From contig OZ246008.1 in assembly GCA_965230525.1 (NCBI GenBank), positions 868,001 to 932,000 of the forward strand: a stretch of 64,000 nt of DNA, written 5' to 3'. Shown piece after piece: positions 1-8,474 of this stretch. This stretch comes from GCA-002733465 sp965230525. GTDB lineage: Bacteria > Pseudomonadota > Gammaproteobacteria > Enterobacterales > Kangiellaceae. Within the stretch, counting starts at the first letter, position 1. The number at the start of each line of letters is the position of its first letter. Below the pieces are notes generated by a model. That model made no database searches, was not told the DNA's origin, and saw nothing but the letters and a program-made list of their open reading frames with translations. A program made the position numbers and the translations under genes.

Positions 1-332
1 CAGCTTTCGCTCAGTTTGCATCTGACCTTGATGATGCGACTCGTGAGCAACTAGAGCACGGTCAACGAGTGACCGAGCTAATGAAACAAAACCAATATGC
101 GCCGATGTCTGTTGCCTCTATGGCGGTTTCTTTATATGCCGCAGAAAAAGGTCATTTGCAAAACGTTGAACTTAACAAAATCTCTGATTTTGAAGCGGCG
201 TTGCAAGATCACATGAGCAACAACGAAAAAGCGTTGATGGATAAAATCAATGAGTCTGGCGACTACAACAAAGATATTGAAGCTGAATTAGAAGCTGCAA
301 TTACTAAGTTTAAAGACACAGCTACTTGGTAG
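1..332 (+). CDS. atpA: F1Fo ATP synthase subunit alpha, C-terminal part (cut by window start)
   Basis: This is the last ~109 residues of the alpha subunit, the nucleotide-binding but non-catalytic partner of beta in the F1 head. The frame is open from base 3 to the stop at 332, with no start in the window. It shows the family's helical C-terminal domain, with the segments LTDFEAAL-like (here ISDFEAALQDHM) and LEAAITKFKDTATW. Being followed by atpG, atpD and atpC in the standard order confirms the identity. Only the 3' end is visible, so the P-loop and start cannot be assessed. Confidence 0.96.
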   Translation, partial: AFAQFASDLDDATREQLEHGQRVTELMKQNQYAPMSVASMAVSLYAAEKGHLQNVELNKISDFEAALQDHMSNNEKALMDKINESGDYNKDIEAELEAAITKFKDTATW

Positions 333-393
333 CATTTACTGCCCTCTCCTTTTAGGTTGAGGGCATTAATTAACTTAATTCTGGAATCGGTGT

Positions 394-1254
394 ATGGCGG
401 TCGGAAAAGAAATTCGTACCAAGATTGGTAGTATTAAAAATACTCAAAAAATCACCAGTGCTATGGAAATGGTTGCTGCGAGTAAAATGCGTAAAGCACA
501 AGATCGCATGGAAGCTACCAAACCTTATGCAGAGAAAATTCGTGGTGTAATTGGTCATCTAGCCATGGGTAATACTGAGTATAAACACCCCTATATTATT
601 GAGCGTGAAGTTAAGCGCGTAGGCTTTATCGTCATTTCCACTGACCGTGGACTTTGCGGTGGCCTAAATACCAATTTATTTAAGCTTGGGTTGAGTGCCA
701 TGCAAGAGTGGCAAGAGAAAGATGTAGAAATCGATCTTTGTCTGGTAGGTGCCAAAGCTGCGGGGTTCTTTAGCCGATTTGGTGGTAATGTGGTTGCTAA
801 AACTGCAGGACTTGGTGACTCGCCTAATGTCACTGATTTGATTGGTACAGTAAAAGTGATGCTTGATTCTTTTGATGAAGGCAGAATTGATCGCTTGTAT
901 TTGGTTAACAACGAATTCGTTAACACTATGACTCAACAGCCAGGTGTTAGCCAGTTATTACCAGTAGCAAAACAAGAAGACGACGAATTGAAACACCATT
1001 GGGACTATATTTATGAGCCTGATGCGAAAGAATTATTAGATGTGCTATTGGTTCGATATATCGAATCTCAGGTTTACCAAGGGGTTGTTGACAATATTGC
1101 ATGTGAGCAGGCGTCACGTATGGTTGCGATGAAAGCAGCGACAGATAATGCGGGCGATATTATTGACGATTTACAGCTTGTTTATAACAAGGCGCGTCAA
1201 GCAGCAATTACCCAAGAAATTTCAGAAATTATTAGTGGTGCCGCGGCGGTTTAA
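394..1254 (+). CDS. atpG: F1Fo ATP synthase subunit gamma
   Basis: The 286-residue central stalk subunit rotates inside the alpha3beta3 head and couples proton flow to ATP synthesis. The N-terminal helix carries the family pattern KEIRTKIGSIKNTQKITSAM, followed by a conserved STDRGLCGGLN segment. The C-terminal helix has the signature MKAATDNAGDIIDDLQLVYN and ends near EISEIISGAAAV. Length matches the E. coli protein (287). It lies 61 bases after atpA and 81 bases before atpD in the same operon. Confidence 0.98.
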   Translation: MAVGKEIRTKIGSIKNTQKITSAMEMVAASKMRKAQDRMEATKPYAEKIRGVIGHLAMGNTEYKHPYIIEREVKRVGFIVISTDRGLCGGLNTNLFKLGLSAMQEWQEKDVEIDLCLVGAKAAGFFSRFGGNVVAKTAGLGDSPNVTDLIGTVKVMLDSFDEGRIDRLYLVNNEFVNTMTQQPGVSQLLPVAKQEDDELKHHWDYIYEPDAKELLDVLLVRYIESQVYQGVVDNIACEQASRMVAMKAATDNAGDIIDDLQLVYNKARQAAITQEISEIISGAAAV

Positions 1255-1335
1255 CTGTCTCGAGCATTAAATACCGTTATAAGAATAACGGTTTAGATTA
1301 CAAATTTTATATTTTACTTAATAGAGGAATAAACA

Positions 1336-2715
1336 ATGAGTAACGGTAGCATTGTTGAGATCATCGGCGCGGTCATCGACGTGGAATTTCCACGAACTGA
1401 TGTTCCAAAGGTATATGACGCACTCGATATCGAAGGCAGCGAGTTAGTACTAGAAGTACAACAACAGCTTGGAGACGGTGTGGTACGTTGTATCGCGATG
1501 GGTTCCTCTGAAGGTATGAGTCGCGGTATGAAAGTGACTAATACTGGTGCAGCTATTCAAGTTCCAGTCGGCCAAGAAACACTCGGTCGAATCATGGATG
1601 TGTTAGGTAACCCGATTGACGAAAAAGGCCCTATCGGTGAGCAAGAAAGAATGTCTATTCACCGCGAAGCACCTACTTATGAAGATCAAGCCGCGGCAAA
1701 CGAACTTCTTGAAACCGGTATCAAAGTAATCGACTTGGTTTGCCCTTTTGCTAAAGGTGGTAAAGTTGGTCTATTTGGTGGTGCGGGTGTTGGTAAAACT
1801 GTAAACATGATGGAATTGATTCGTAACATCGCGACTGAGCACAGCGGTTTCTCAGTTTTTGCTGGTGTTGGTGAGCGTACTCGTGAAGGAAACGATTTCT
1901 ACCATGAAATGACTGACTCTAACGTAATCGATAAAGTATCACTTGTTTACGGTCAAATGAATGAGCCTCCAGGAAACAGACTTCGTGTTGCTCTAACAGG
2001 TTTGACTATGGCGGAAAAATTCCGTGACGAAGGTCGAGACGTACTATTATTCATCGATAACATCTATCGATACACTTTGGCTGGAACGGAAGTATCTGCA
2101 CTTCTTGGTCGTATGCCATCAGCGGTTGGATATCAGCCAACACTTGCTGAAGAAATGGGTAAACTTCAAGAACGTATTACTTCAACTAAAACAGGATCGA
2201 TCACTTCGGTTCAAGCGGTTTATGTACCTGCGGATGACTTAACTGATCCATCACCAGCAACTACCTTTGCTCACTTGGATGCAACGGTTGTACTTTCTCG
2301 TCAAATTGCGGAACTGGGTATTTATCCAGCGGTTGACCCACTTGATTCTACTTCGCGTCAACTAGATCCGCTGGTTATCGGTCAAGAGCATTATGACACT
2401 GCTCGTGGCGTACAATCAGTACTTCAACGATACAAAGAGCTTAAAGATATTATCGCGATACTTGGTATGGACGAGCTATCTGAAGAAGATAAATTAACAG
2501 TAACGCGCGCTCGTAAAATTCAGCGTTTCCTATCTCAACCTTTCTTCGTAGCAGAAGTATTCACTGGTTCGCCCGGTAAATACGTATCTCTGAAAGATAC
2601 TATTGCTGGATTCCAAGGGATCTTAAACGGTGAATACGATCACTTACCAGAGCAAGCTTTCTACATGGTTGGAACGATTGAAGAAGCTGTTGAAAAAGCT
2701 AAATCTATCAAATAA
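1336..2715 (+). CDS. atpD: F1Fo ATP synthase subunit beta (catalytic)
   Basis: The 459-residue catalytic subunit is nearly collinear with E. coli AtpD. The Walker A P-loop GGAGVGKT lies at residues 148-155, and the Walker B region reads LLFIDNIYRYTLAG. The signature PSAVGYQPTLAEEMGKLQER and the DELSEEDK segment (the DELSEED torque lever) are intact. The start has an AGAGGAA ribosome site about 7 bases upstream. It is cotranscribed with atpG and atpC. Nothing is unusual. Confidence 0.99.
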   Translation: MSNGSIVEIIGAVIDVEFPRTDVPKVYDALDIEGSELVLEVQQQLGDGVVRCIAMGSSEGMSRGMKVTNTGAAIQVPVGQETLGRIMDVLGNPIDEKGPIGEQERMSIHREAPTYEDQAAANELLETGIKVIDLVCPFAKGGKVGLFGGAGVGKTVNMMELIRNIATEHSGFSVFAGVGERTREGNDFYHEMTDSNVIDKVSLVYGQMNEPPGNRLRVALTGLTMAEKFRDEGRDVLLFIDNIYRYTLAGTEVSALLGRMPSAVGYQPTLAEEMGKLQERITSTKTGSITSVQAVYVPADDLTDPSPATTFAHLDATVVLSRQIAELGIYPAVDPLDSTSRQLDPLVIGQEHYDTARGVQSVLQRYKELKDIIAILGMDELSEEDKLTVTRARKIQRFLSQPFFVAEVFTGSPGKYVSLKDTIAGFQGILNGEYDHLPEQAFYMVGTIEEAVEKAKSIK

Positions 2716-2745
2716 GTTTAACGGTAGATTTTAAAGGAAACTATT

Positions 2746-3171
2746 ATGCCAATTACATTTCAACTCGACATCGTTAGCGCTGAAAAGTCTATATTTTCAG
2801 GAACTGTAGATTCTTTAGTAGCTACCGGTGAACTCGGTGAATTGGGTGTTAACGCTGGGCATGCTCCTTTGCTAACTTCGTTAAAGCCGGGCACAGTAAG
2901 AGTGATCGATACCGAAGGTAACGAGGAGACTTTCTACGTTTCCGGTGGAATGTTAGAAGTTCAACCACACGTTACAACCATTCTTGCTGATACAGCTGCT
3001 CGCGCTGATGATGTTGATGAAGCGGCTGCTTTAGCCGCCAAAGAAGCAGCAGAAGCAGCGATGGCAGACCAAAACTCTGAAATTGAATATTCTCGCGCTG
3101 CGGTAGAACTCGCGGAAGCGGTTGCTCAATTAAGAACTTTACAGTCTATACGGAAAAAAGCTGGAAAATAA
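2746..3171 (+). CDS. atpC: F1Fo ATP synthase subunit epsilon
   Basis: The 141-residue epsilon subunit binds gamma and inhibits ATP hydrolysis. The N-terminal beta-sandwich includes the family stretch GELGVNAGHAPLLTSLKPG, and the C-terminal helical hairpin is rich in Ala/Glu and ends RTLQSIRKKAGK. It starts 30 bases after atpD with an AAGGAAA site. It is the last gene of the operon, and a strong hairpin terminator follows at about 3195. Confidence 0.98.
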   Translation: MPITFQLDIVSAEKSIFSGTVDSLVATGELGELGVNAGHAPLLTSLKPGTVRVIDTEGNEETFYVSGGMLEVQPHVTTILADTAARADDVDEAAALAAKEAAEAAMADQNSEIEYSRAAVELAEAVAQLRTLQSIRKKAGK

Positions 3172-3194
3172 GCTAGTCTTCGATAGGACTGATT

Positions 3195-3223
3195 AAAAAA
3201 GGCGTCTTTATGACGTCTTTTTT
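3195..3223 (+). terminator. Rho-independent terminator of the atp operon
   Basis: AAAAAAGGCGTC is followed by a 5-base loop and GACGTCTTTTTT. The 12-bp stem has one G-T pair and ends in a six-T tract, 24 bases after the atpC stop. Confidence 0.9.
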
Positions 3224-3344
3224 ATTGCTGGTTCATTCGTTTTCAGGAAAATCATTTTCATAAATATTGGCAAATTGTTTATCTATTAATCTATTACCAG
3301 TAAAATGATGCGCCTACCACATTCTCTTTGGATCTTAGTGACTT

Positions 3345-4721
3345 ATGGATATACAAACTATTATTCTAGCTGCTGGCAAAGGCAGTCGAATGAAATCCCA
3401 ACTTCCCAAGGTGTTACATCAAATCGCTGGCAAACCTTTGGTCCAACATGTTATTGATAGTTGCCAATCTCTCGGCGCATCAGAGTGCCATTTGGTGGTG
3501 GGACACGGGGCTGATTTAGTCAAGCAAACCGTGACAAGTGGGCGTGTAAAATTGTCTTTTGCTGAGCAAACAGAACAGCTTGGTACTGGGCACGCAGTCA
3601 AGATGGCCCTACCCCAGCTTGCAGATGATGCCGCGACTTTAATCTTATACGGCGATGTACCTTTGACCCACCACAACACCCTAAACGAGTTGGTTGAGCT
3701 CCACCAAGCCAACTCTTCTGGGATAGCACTAATGACCTGTACCCTGGAAGATTCAACCGGTTATGGACGAATCGTTCGGGATGATAAAGGTCAAGTGACC
3801 GGGATTGTTGAACACAAAGATGCCAGCGATGAGCAACGCCAAATTAAAGAAATAAACACTGGCATTCTTTGTTGCAACTCAAACCAGTTAAAACAGTGGA
3901 TTGCGCGGCTGAATAATGACAATGCTCAAGGTGAATACTATCTGACAGATATTATTGCTATGGCTGTCGAAGATGGCGAAACCGTTGAAACCGCTCAGCC
4001 GGTTAACCTTTATGAAGTCGAGGGCATAAATACTCTAAGGCAATTAGCAGAGTTGGAGCGTGTATGGCAACGTGAGCTTGCTAATCAATTAATGGACGGC
4101 GGTGTTACTTTTAGAGACCCTAACCGTTTTGATTTACGCGGTACGTTAACCTGTGAAGAAGGTGTGGCTATCGATATTAACTGCATTATTGAAGGCCATG
4201 TTAATCTACAGCAAGGCGCGCAAATTGGTGCTAATGTTTATCTTAAGGATTGCACCATTGGGGCTAACAGTGTGATTAAGCCTAATTCGGTGGTTGAAGA
4301 TTCAGTAATCCATGACCAATGCAGCGTCGGCCCGTTTGCTCGACTTAGACCGGGTACTGTAATGCAATCAGACTCGCATATAGGAAACTTTGTTGAAGTG
4401 AAAAAGTCTACTATTGATCAGGGATCAAAAGCAGGCCATTTATCTTATATAGGCGATTCAGAAGTCGGTAAGAATGTGAACATTGGTGCTGGTACCATTA
4501 CTTGCAATTATGATGGCGCTAACAAACATAAAACAATTATTGAAGATGATGCTTTCATTGGTTCTGACACCCAATTAGTCGCGCCAGTAAAGGTTGGCAA
4601 AGGCGCCACGGTGGGTGCGGGCACAACAGTTACTAATGATGTTTTGCCAGACGCGTTAACCATCTCTAGAGCAAAACAAAAGCAAATTGAATCATGGGCA
4701 CGGCCCAAAAAGAACAAATAA
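3345..4721 (+). CDS. glmU: Bifunctional N-acetylglucosamine-1-P uridyltransferase / glucosamine-1-P acetyltransferase
   Basis: The 458-residue enzyme makes UDP-GlcNAc from glucosamine-1-P by acetylation and uridylation, feeding peptidoglycan and LPS. The N-terminal pyrophosphorylase domain has LAAGKGSRMKSQLPKVLH at about residues 8-25 and YGDVPLT with the metal-binding Asp. From about residue 250 it becomes a left-handed beta-helix of hexapeptide repeats, containing GPFARLRPGT and the catalytic-loop region NIGAGTITCNYDG. Length matches the family (456 in E. coli). glmS follows 16 bases after the stop, a conserved pairing after the atp operon. Confidence 0.98.
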   Translation: MDIQTIILAAGKGSRMKSQLPKVLHQIAGKPLVQHVIDSCQSLGASECHLVVGHGADLVKQTVTSGRVKLSFAEQTEQLGTGHAVKMALPQLADDAATLILYGDVPLTHHNTLNELVELHQANSSGIALMTCTLEDSTGYGRIVRDDKGQVTGIVEHKDASDEQRQIKEINTGILCCNSNQLKQWIARLNNDNAQGEYYLTDIIAMAVEDGETVETAQPVNLYEVEGINTLRQLAELERVWQRELANQLMDGGVTFRDPNRFDLRGTLTCEEGVAIDINCIIEGHVNLQQGAQIGANVYLKDCTIGANSVIKPNSVVEDSVIHDQCSVGPFARLRPGTVMQSDSHIGNFVEVKKSTIDQGSKAGHLSYIGDSEVGKNVNIGAGTITCNYDGANKHKTIIEDDAFIGSDTQLVAPVKVGKGATVGAGTTVTNDVLPDALTISRAKQKQIESWARPKKNK

Positions 4722-4737
4722 TCGGAGTTATATCAGA

Positions 4738-6570
4738 ATGTGTGGAATTGTCGGTGCTGTAGCACAAAGGAATATTGCAGAAATATTAATTGAAGGACTC
4801 AAGCGGCTAGAGTATCGCGGCTATGATTCTGCTGGCTTGGCGGTTATTTCTGATTTTAAAATCTCGCGACTGCGGCGTGTAGGTAAAGTTTCTGAATTGC
4901 AAAAAGCGATTGATGAAAACCCTATTGATGGCAATATTGGTATTGCGCATACACGTTGGGCGACCCATGGAGAGCCCAATGAAAGCAATGCTCACCCACA
5001 CTTTTCCAATGACACAATCGCGGTAGTGCATAACGGCATTATTGAAAACTATGAAAGTTTGCGAGAAGAACTAAAACTACAAGGCTATGTATTTACTTCG
5101 GATACTGATACCGAAGTTATGGCTCATTTAATTGAAAGAGAACGTAAAAACTCAGACTCTTTACTAAGTGCGGTGTTGAAGGCCACAAAACTGCTTGAAG
5201 GTGCTTACGGTACAGTGGTTATGGAGCTAGCCAATCCCGAATGTTTGGTGGTTGCTCGCTCCGGTAGCCCGCTTGTTTTGGGTAAAGGGATTGGTGAAAT
5301 GTTTATTGCGTCTGACCAATTAGCACTTTTACCGGTGACTCGCCAATTTATGTTTTTAGAAGAAGGTGAAGTTGCCGAAGTTACTCGTCGTGAAGTTAAA
5401 ATTTTGGCGCCCGATGGATCAAAAATTGAGCGTGAGTTTGAGGAAACATCAGTACAGCACGATGCCGGAGATAAAGGTAAATTTCGACATTTTATGATGA
5501 AGGAAATTTATGAGCAGCCTGATTCAATTAACAGCACTTTGGAGGGTCGACTAGCGCAAGACTCAGTCATTATTGAATCGTTCGGAAACCGCGCTCCGGA
5601 GCTATTAGAGAAAGTTGAGTTTGTGCAAATAATCGCTTGTGGTACCAGCTATCACTCGGCAATGGTTGCCAAGTATTGGATTGAGTCAATGGTTGGTATT
5701 CCTTGCCAAGTTGAAATAGCAAGCGAATACCGGTATCGAAAAACTGTCGTCAGCAAAAACTCGCTCTTTATCAGTATCTCTCAATCCGGTGAAACAGCCG
5801 ATACCCTTGCTGCGCTGCGTATTGCAAAGGAACAAGGCTTTCTCGCTAGCTTGACCATTTGTAATGTGCCTGGCTCGTCCTTGGTAAGAGAGTCAGATAT
5901 GGCATTTATGACGCGAGCCGGGGCAGAAATTGGAGTGGCCTCAACCAAGGCATTTACCACCCAATTAACCGGGTTGCTAATGTTGGCAGTGGCGTTAGCA
6001 CAAACCAAACAAAGCCTTCCACAAGAGGAAATATCTGAGATCATTCAAGAACTTAGAACTCTACCTAATGATATAAATCATGCCCTAGAAATGGACTCGA
6101 CGATTGAAGCAATGGCCGAAGAGTTTAACGAAAAGGAACATTGTTTATTTTTAGGCCGCGGTGAGCAATACCCCATTGCGATGGAAGGCGCGCTAAAGCT
6201 AAAGGAAATCTCTTATATTCACGCAGAGGCTTATGCGGCGGGCGAACTAAAACATGGCCCGTTAGCATTAATTGACCAAGATATGCCGGTCGTAGTGGTT
6301 GCTCCAAATAATGAACTTATTGAAAAATTGAAATCTAATATGGAAGAAGTGAGAGCGCGTGGTGGGCAGTTATACGTTTTTGCCGACAAGAACAGTGAAA
6401 TTCAAGAAAATGAAGGGATCAAACTGGTTCGATGTGATGTTAAAGGAAGGTACACTGCGCCAATCGTCTTTACTGTACCGCTGCAATTATTGTCGTACCA
6501 TGTGGCAGTCATTCGTGGAACCGATGTGGATCAGCCGCGAAACTTAGCAAAGTCAGTTACCGTAGAGTAA
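4738..6570 (+). CDS. glmS: Glutamine--fructose-6-phosphate aminotransferase (isomerizing)
   Basis: The 610-residue glucosamine-6-P synthase is the first step to UDP-GlcNAc. The start is fixed biologically. The protein must begin MCGIVGAV because Cys2, exposed by Met removal, is the N-terminal nucleophile of the glutaminase domain; this ATG is at 4738 with CGGAG upstream. An in-frame upstream start inside glmU would bury the Cys. The glutaminase half shows THTRWATHG-type residues (AHTRWATHG). Two SIS sugar-isomerase domains follow (CGTSYHSA, SQSGETADT, and the C-terminal DVDQPRNLAKSVTVE). No glmS ribozyme or GlmZ-like site was recognised. Confidence 0.97.
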   Translation: MCGIVGAVAQRNIAEILIEGLKRLEYRGYDSAGLAVISDFKISRLRRVGKVSELQKAIDENPIDGNIGIAHTRWATHGEPNESNAHPHFSNDTIAVVHNGIIENYESLREELKLQGYVFTSDTDTEVMAHLIERERKNSDSLLSAVLKATKLLEGAYGTVVMELANPECLVVARSGSPLVLGKGIGEMFIASDQLALLPVTRQFMFLEEGEVAEVTRREVKILAPDGSKIEREFEETSVQHDAGDKGKFRHFMMKEIYEQPDSINSTLEGRLAQDSVIIESFGNRAPELLEKVEFVQIIACGTSYHSAMVAKYWIESMVGIPCQVEIASEYRYRKTVVSKNSLFISISQSGETADTLAALRIAKEQGFLASLTICNVPGSSLVRESDMAFMTRAGAEIGVASTKAFTTQLTGLLMLAVALAQTKQSLPQEEISEIIQELRTLPNDINHALEMDSTIEAMAEEFNEKEHCLFLGRGEQYPIAMEGALKLKEISYIHAEAYAAGELKHGPLALIDQDMPVVVVAPNNELIEKLKSNMEEVRARGGQLYVFADKNSEIQENEGIKLVRCDVKGRYTAPIVFTVPLQLLSYHVAVIRGTDVDQPRNLAKSVTVE

Positions 6571-6607
6571 CCAATTATTCCAGTTATCTTAATAAAATGA
6601 GGTTTAC

Positions 6608-7225
6608 ATGAAGTTTAAGGTTTTAGTTTTTAGTTGTTTTGCATTAAGCGCCGCATTATTTGCGATGCCAAATCATGCCGCTCAACGGGCATTAGTTGAG
6701 GGTAGTGATTATGAAGTGATGTCCTCCAAAGCATCCAAGTCTAATGAGTTGTATGAGTTTTTTAGTTACGCCTGTGGCGCCTGTTATACCATGGAAAACT
6801 ACGTTAACCAGTTCAAAAAAGCTAATCCAGAAACTAAAGTTATCCCGGTACCGACGGATCTTGGTCATACACAGTGGCGTATTTATATAAAAGCCTACTA
6901 CCTTGGTGAGTTGCTCGGAGTATTAGATGAAAGTCATCAAAAAATATTTCATCGAGTTAATATTGAAAAAAAGCACCTTATTAATGACGATGATCTAAAG
7001 ACATTCTTCGTGGGATTAGGAGTGGCTCCAGAAAAGTTTGATGCTGCAAATAAGTCGTTTTCGTTGGATGCTAAAATAAGAAAAGCAAAACAACTGGTTA
7101 AAACTTATCGCATCAGCAGCACCCCAACCTTTGTTGTTAATCAAAAGTACAAATTAAACAATCGTGCTCTAGAAACCACAGACATGATTGATAAGGCGAT
7201 AAAAGAGCTTTCTGCAAAGAACTAA
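6608..7225 (+). CDS. DsbA-like thiol:disulfide interchange protein with CGAC active site
   Basis: This 205-residue exported thioredoxin-fold protein begins with a signal peptide (residues 1 to about 24, ending MPNHAA). The redox motif is C56-G-A-C59 where E. coli DsbA has CPHC, and the cis-proline loop reads SSTPTFVV. The helical insertion between them fits the DsbA family. It probably forms or isomerises disulfides in the periplasm. The CXXC dipeptide strongly sets redox potential, so its activity may differ from classical DsbA. It lies 38 bases after glmS and may be cotranscribed. A second DsbA-like gene with CPHC lies at 14.6-15.3 kb. Confidence 0.85.
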   Translation: MKFKVLVFSCFALSAALFAMPNHAAQRALVEGSDYEVMSSKASKSNELYEFFSYACGACYTMENYVNQFKKANPETKVIPVPTDLGHTQWRIYIKAYYLGELLGVLDESHQKIFHRVNIEKKHLINDDDLKTFFVGLGVAPEKFDAANKSFSLDAKIRKAKQLVKTYRISSTPTFVVNQKYKLNNRALETTDMIDKAIKELSAKN

Positions 7226-7238
7226 ATTAGTTTTCCAG

Positions 7239-7267
7239 TAAGGAGGGAGCTATGTCTTCCCTCCTTA
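7239..7267. terminator. Perfect 10-bp hairpin after the DsbA-like gene
   Basis: TAAGGAGGGA, a 9-base loop, then TCCCTCCTTA. The stem is perfect but no T tract follows, so it may be a terminator, an mRNA-end stabiliser, or both. Its 5' arm contains an anti-16S-like AAGGAGG run, locked in the stem. Confidence 0.5.
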
Positions 7268-7395
7268 GCCTAGCCCTACCCCACATCCTCGCCTCAAAAA
7301 CATAATTCGTTACATTCTACCGCCAACCATTAAGAACTATTTTACCGACTCGTTCGACCTATTAGATAACATCAACTAATTCTATTGGGGAAATA

Positions 7396-8193
7396 ATGAA
7401 AAAGACGCTTCTAGCTGTATTGGTATCTATCGTAAGTTTATCGGTCTCAGCAAAAGACAATCAAATTTGTGAGTATGGGCTTGATTACAATATTAATATA
7501 TCCGAGAAAACCGTTAAATTTTCTGGCGCTGATGAAAAAACCATCGAGTTTGCCGATGATAAAGTCTATGTCGATGGAAAGCCGCTTAGATTAAATGCTG
7601 AACAACAACGTTATAGCCAAGAGTTTGAACAGGGAACCCGTGAAGTTGTGCCGAAAATCGCCGAAATTGCCATTGACGGCGTCGAACTTGGGCTAAAAGC
7701 GGCCACATTGGCGGTATCATCACTCTTTGGTGATGAGCAAGAGGTGCAAAAAGACCTGATTCAACCAATTGAAAAAATATCAGACAAAATTAAAGCCAAT
7801 GTGAATGATCAAATGATAAACACTAAAACCATAGAACATTCATTTGACCATGAGTTGGAACAAGAAATAGAAGGATTGGTGGCCAAAGCGTTAAGCAAGT
7901 ATTCCAGTAAAATATTGGGACAGGTGCTGAACTCTATGTTTAATAGTGATAGCGAAGAAATGAAAGACTTTGAGTTTCGCATGGAAACCCTCGAACACGA
8001 TATCGAAACCTATGTAGATACTCAAGCGGTAGAACTAGAGAAAAAAGCAGAAATTTTGTGTGCTGATATTCTAGTACTTTCCAAGTTGGACCAAAAACTC
8101 ACAGAAGTCGATGGCTACCCATCAGAAGGTCTGATTAGTCTAGGAAATGACCATCGCAGCAAGTTATCAAATATAAAACTCAGTTTCGATTAA
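7396..8193 (+). CDS. DUF2884 (YggN-like) periplasmic protein
   Basis: A 265-residue exported protein whose signal peptide ends near SVSAKD. It resembles the YggN/DUF2884 family: an N-terminal CEYGLDYNINISE strand region, a VYVDGKPLRL motif, then a long helical part (KISDKIKANVNDQM, HSFDHELEQEIEGLV). The family's molecular function is not known. A clear GGGGAAATA ribosome site precedes the ATG. It appears monocistronic, with a hairpin about 32 bases after the stop. Confidence 0.75.
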   Translation: MKKTLLAVLVSIVSLSVSAKDNQICEYGLDYNINISEKTVKFSGADEKTIEFADDKVYVDGKPLRLNAEQQRYSQEFEQGTREVVPKIAEIAIDGVELGLKAATLAVSSLFGDEQEVQKDLIQPIEKISDKIKANVNDQMINTKTIEHSFDHELEQEIEGLVAKALSKYSSKILGQVLNSMFNSDSEEMKDFEFRMETLEHDIETYVDTQAVELEKKAEILCADILVLSKLDQKLTEVDGYPSEGLISLGNDHRSKLSNIKLSFD

Positions 8194-8224
8194 AAATTCT
8201 CACCTTGAGATGATTTATAATGAT

Positions 8225-8248
8225 ACCGCTTTCTTATGTGAAAGCGGT
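8225..8248 (+). terminator. Terminator-like hairpin after the DUF2884 gene
   Basis: ACCGCTTTC, a 6-base loop, then GAAAGCGGT. The 9-bp stem is perfect, but the following T tract is weak (CTATCAATTTG). Confidence 0.5.
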
Positions 8249-8474
8249 CTATCAATTTGTCCACCTCATACTCCCCTGTGCTAAGTGAATACAGCGCTCA
8301 CTCGCTATTCAGCTTGTTACCTTAATGGAAATAAGCACTTGCAATTAAAAAATAGATATCTTATAACCGGTAGTTAATACCTTGTGTAGGAAACTCACGG
8401 AAGGTTTCGTCGTCTCCATCGGGTGTTTGAGAATCATAATAAAACAACTAACTATCGAGAATAGGAAATTAATC

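Noticed and set aside
4687..4737. Upstream in-frame start for glmS inside glmU
   Set aside because: It would place 17 residues before the Cys that must be N-terminal for glutaminase activity; the ATG at 4738 has a good ribosome site.
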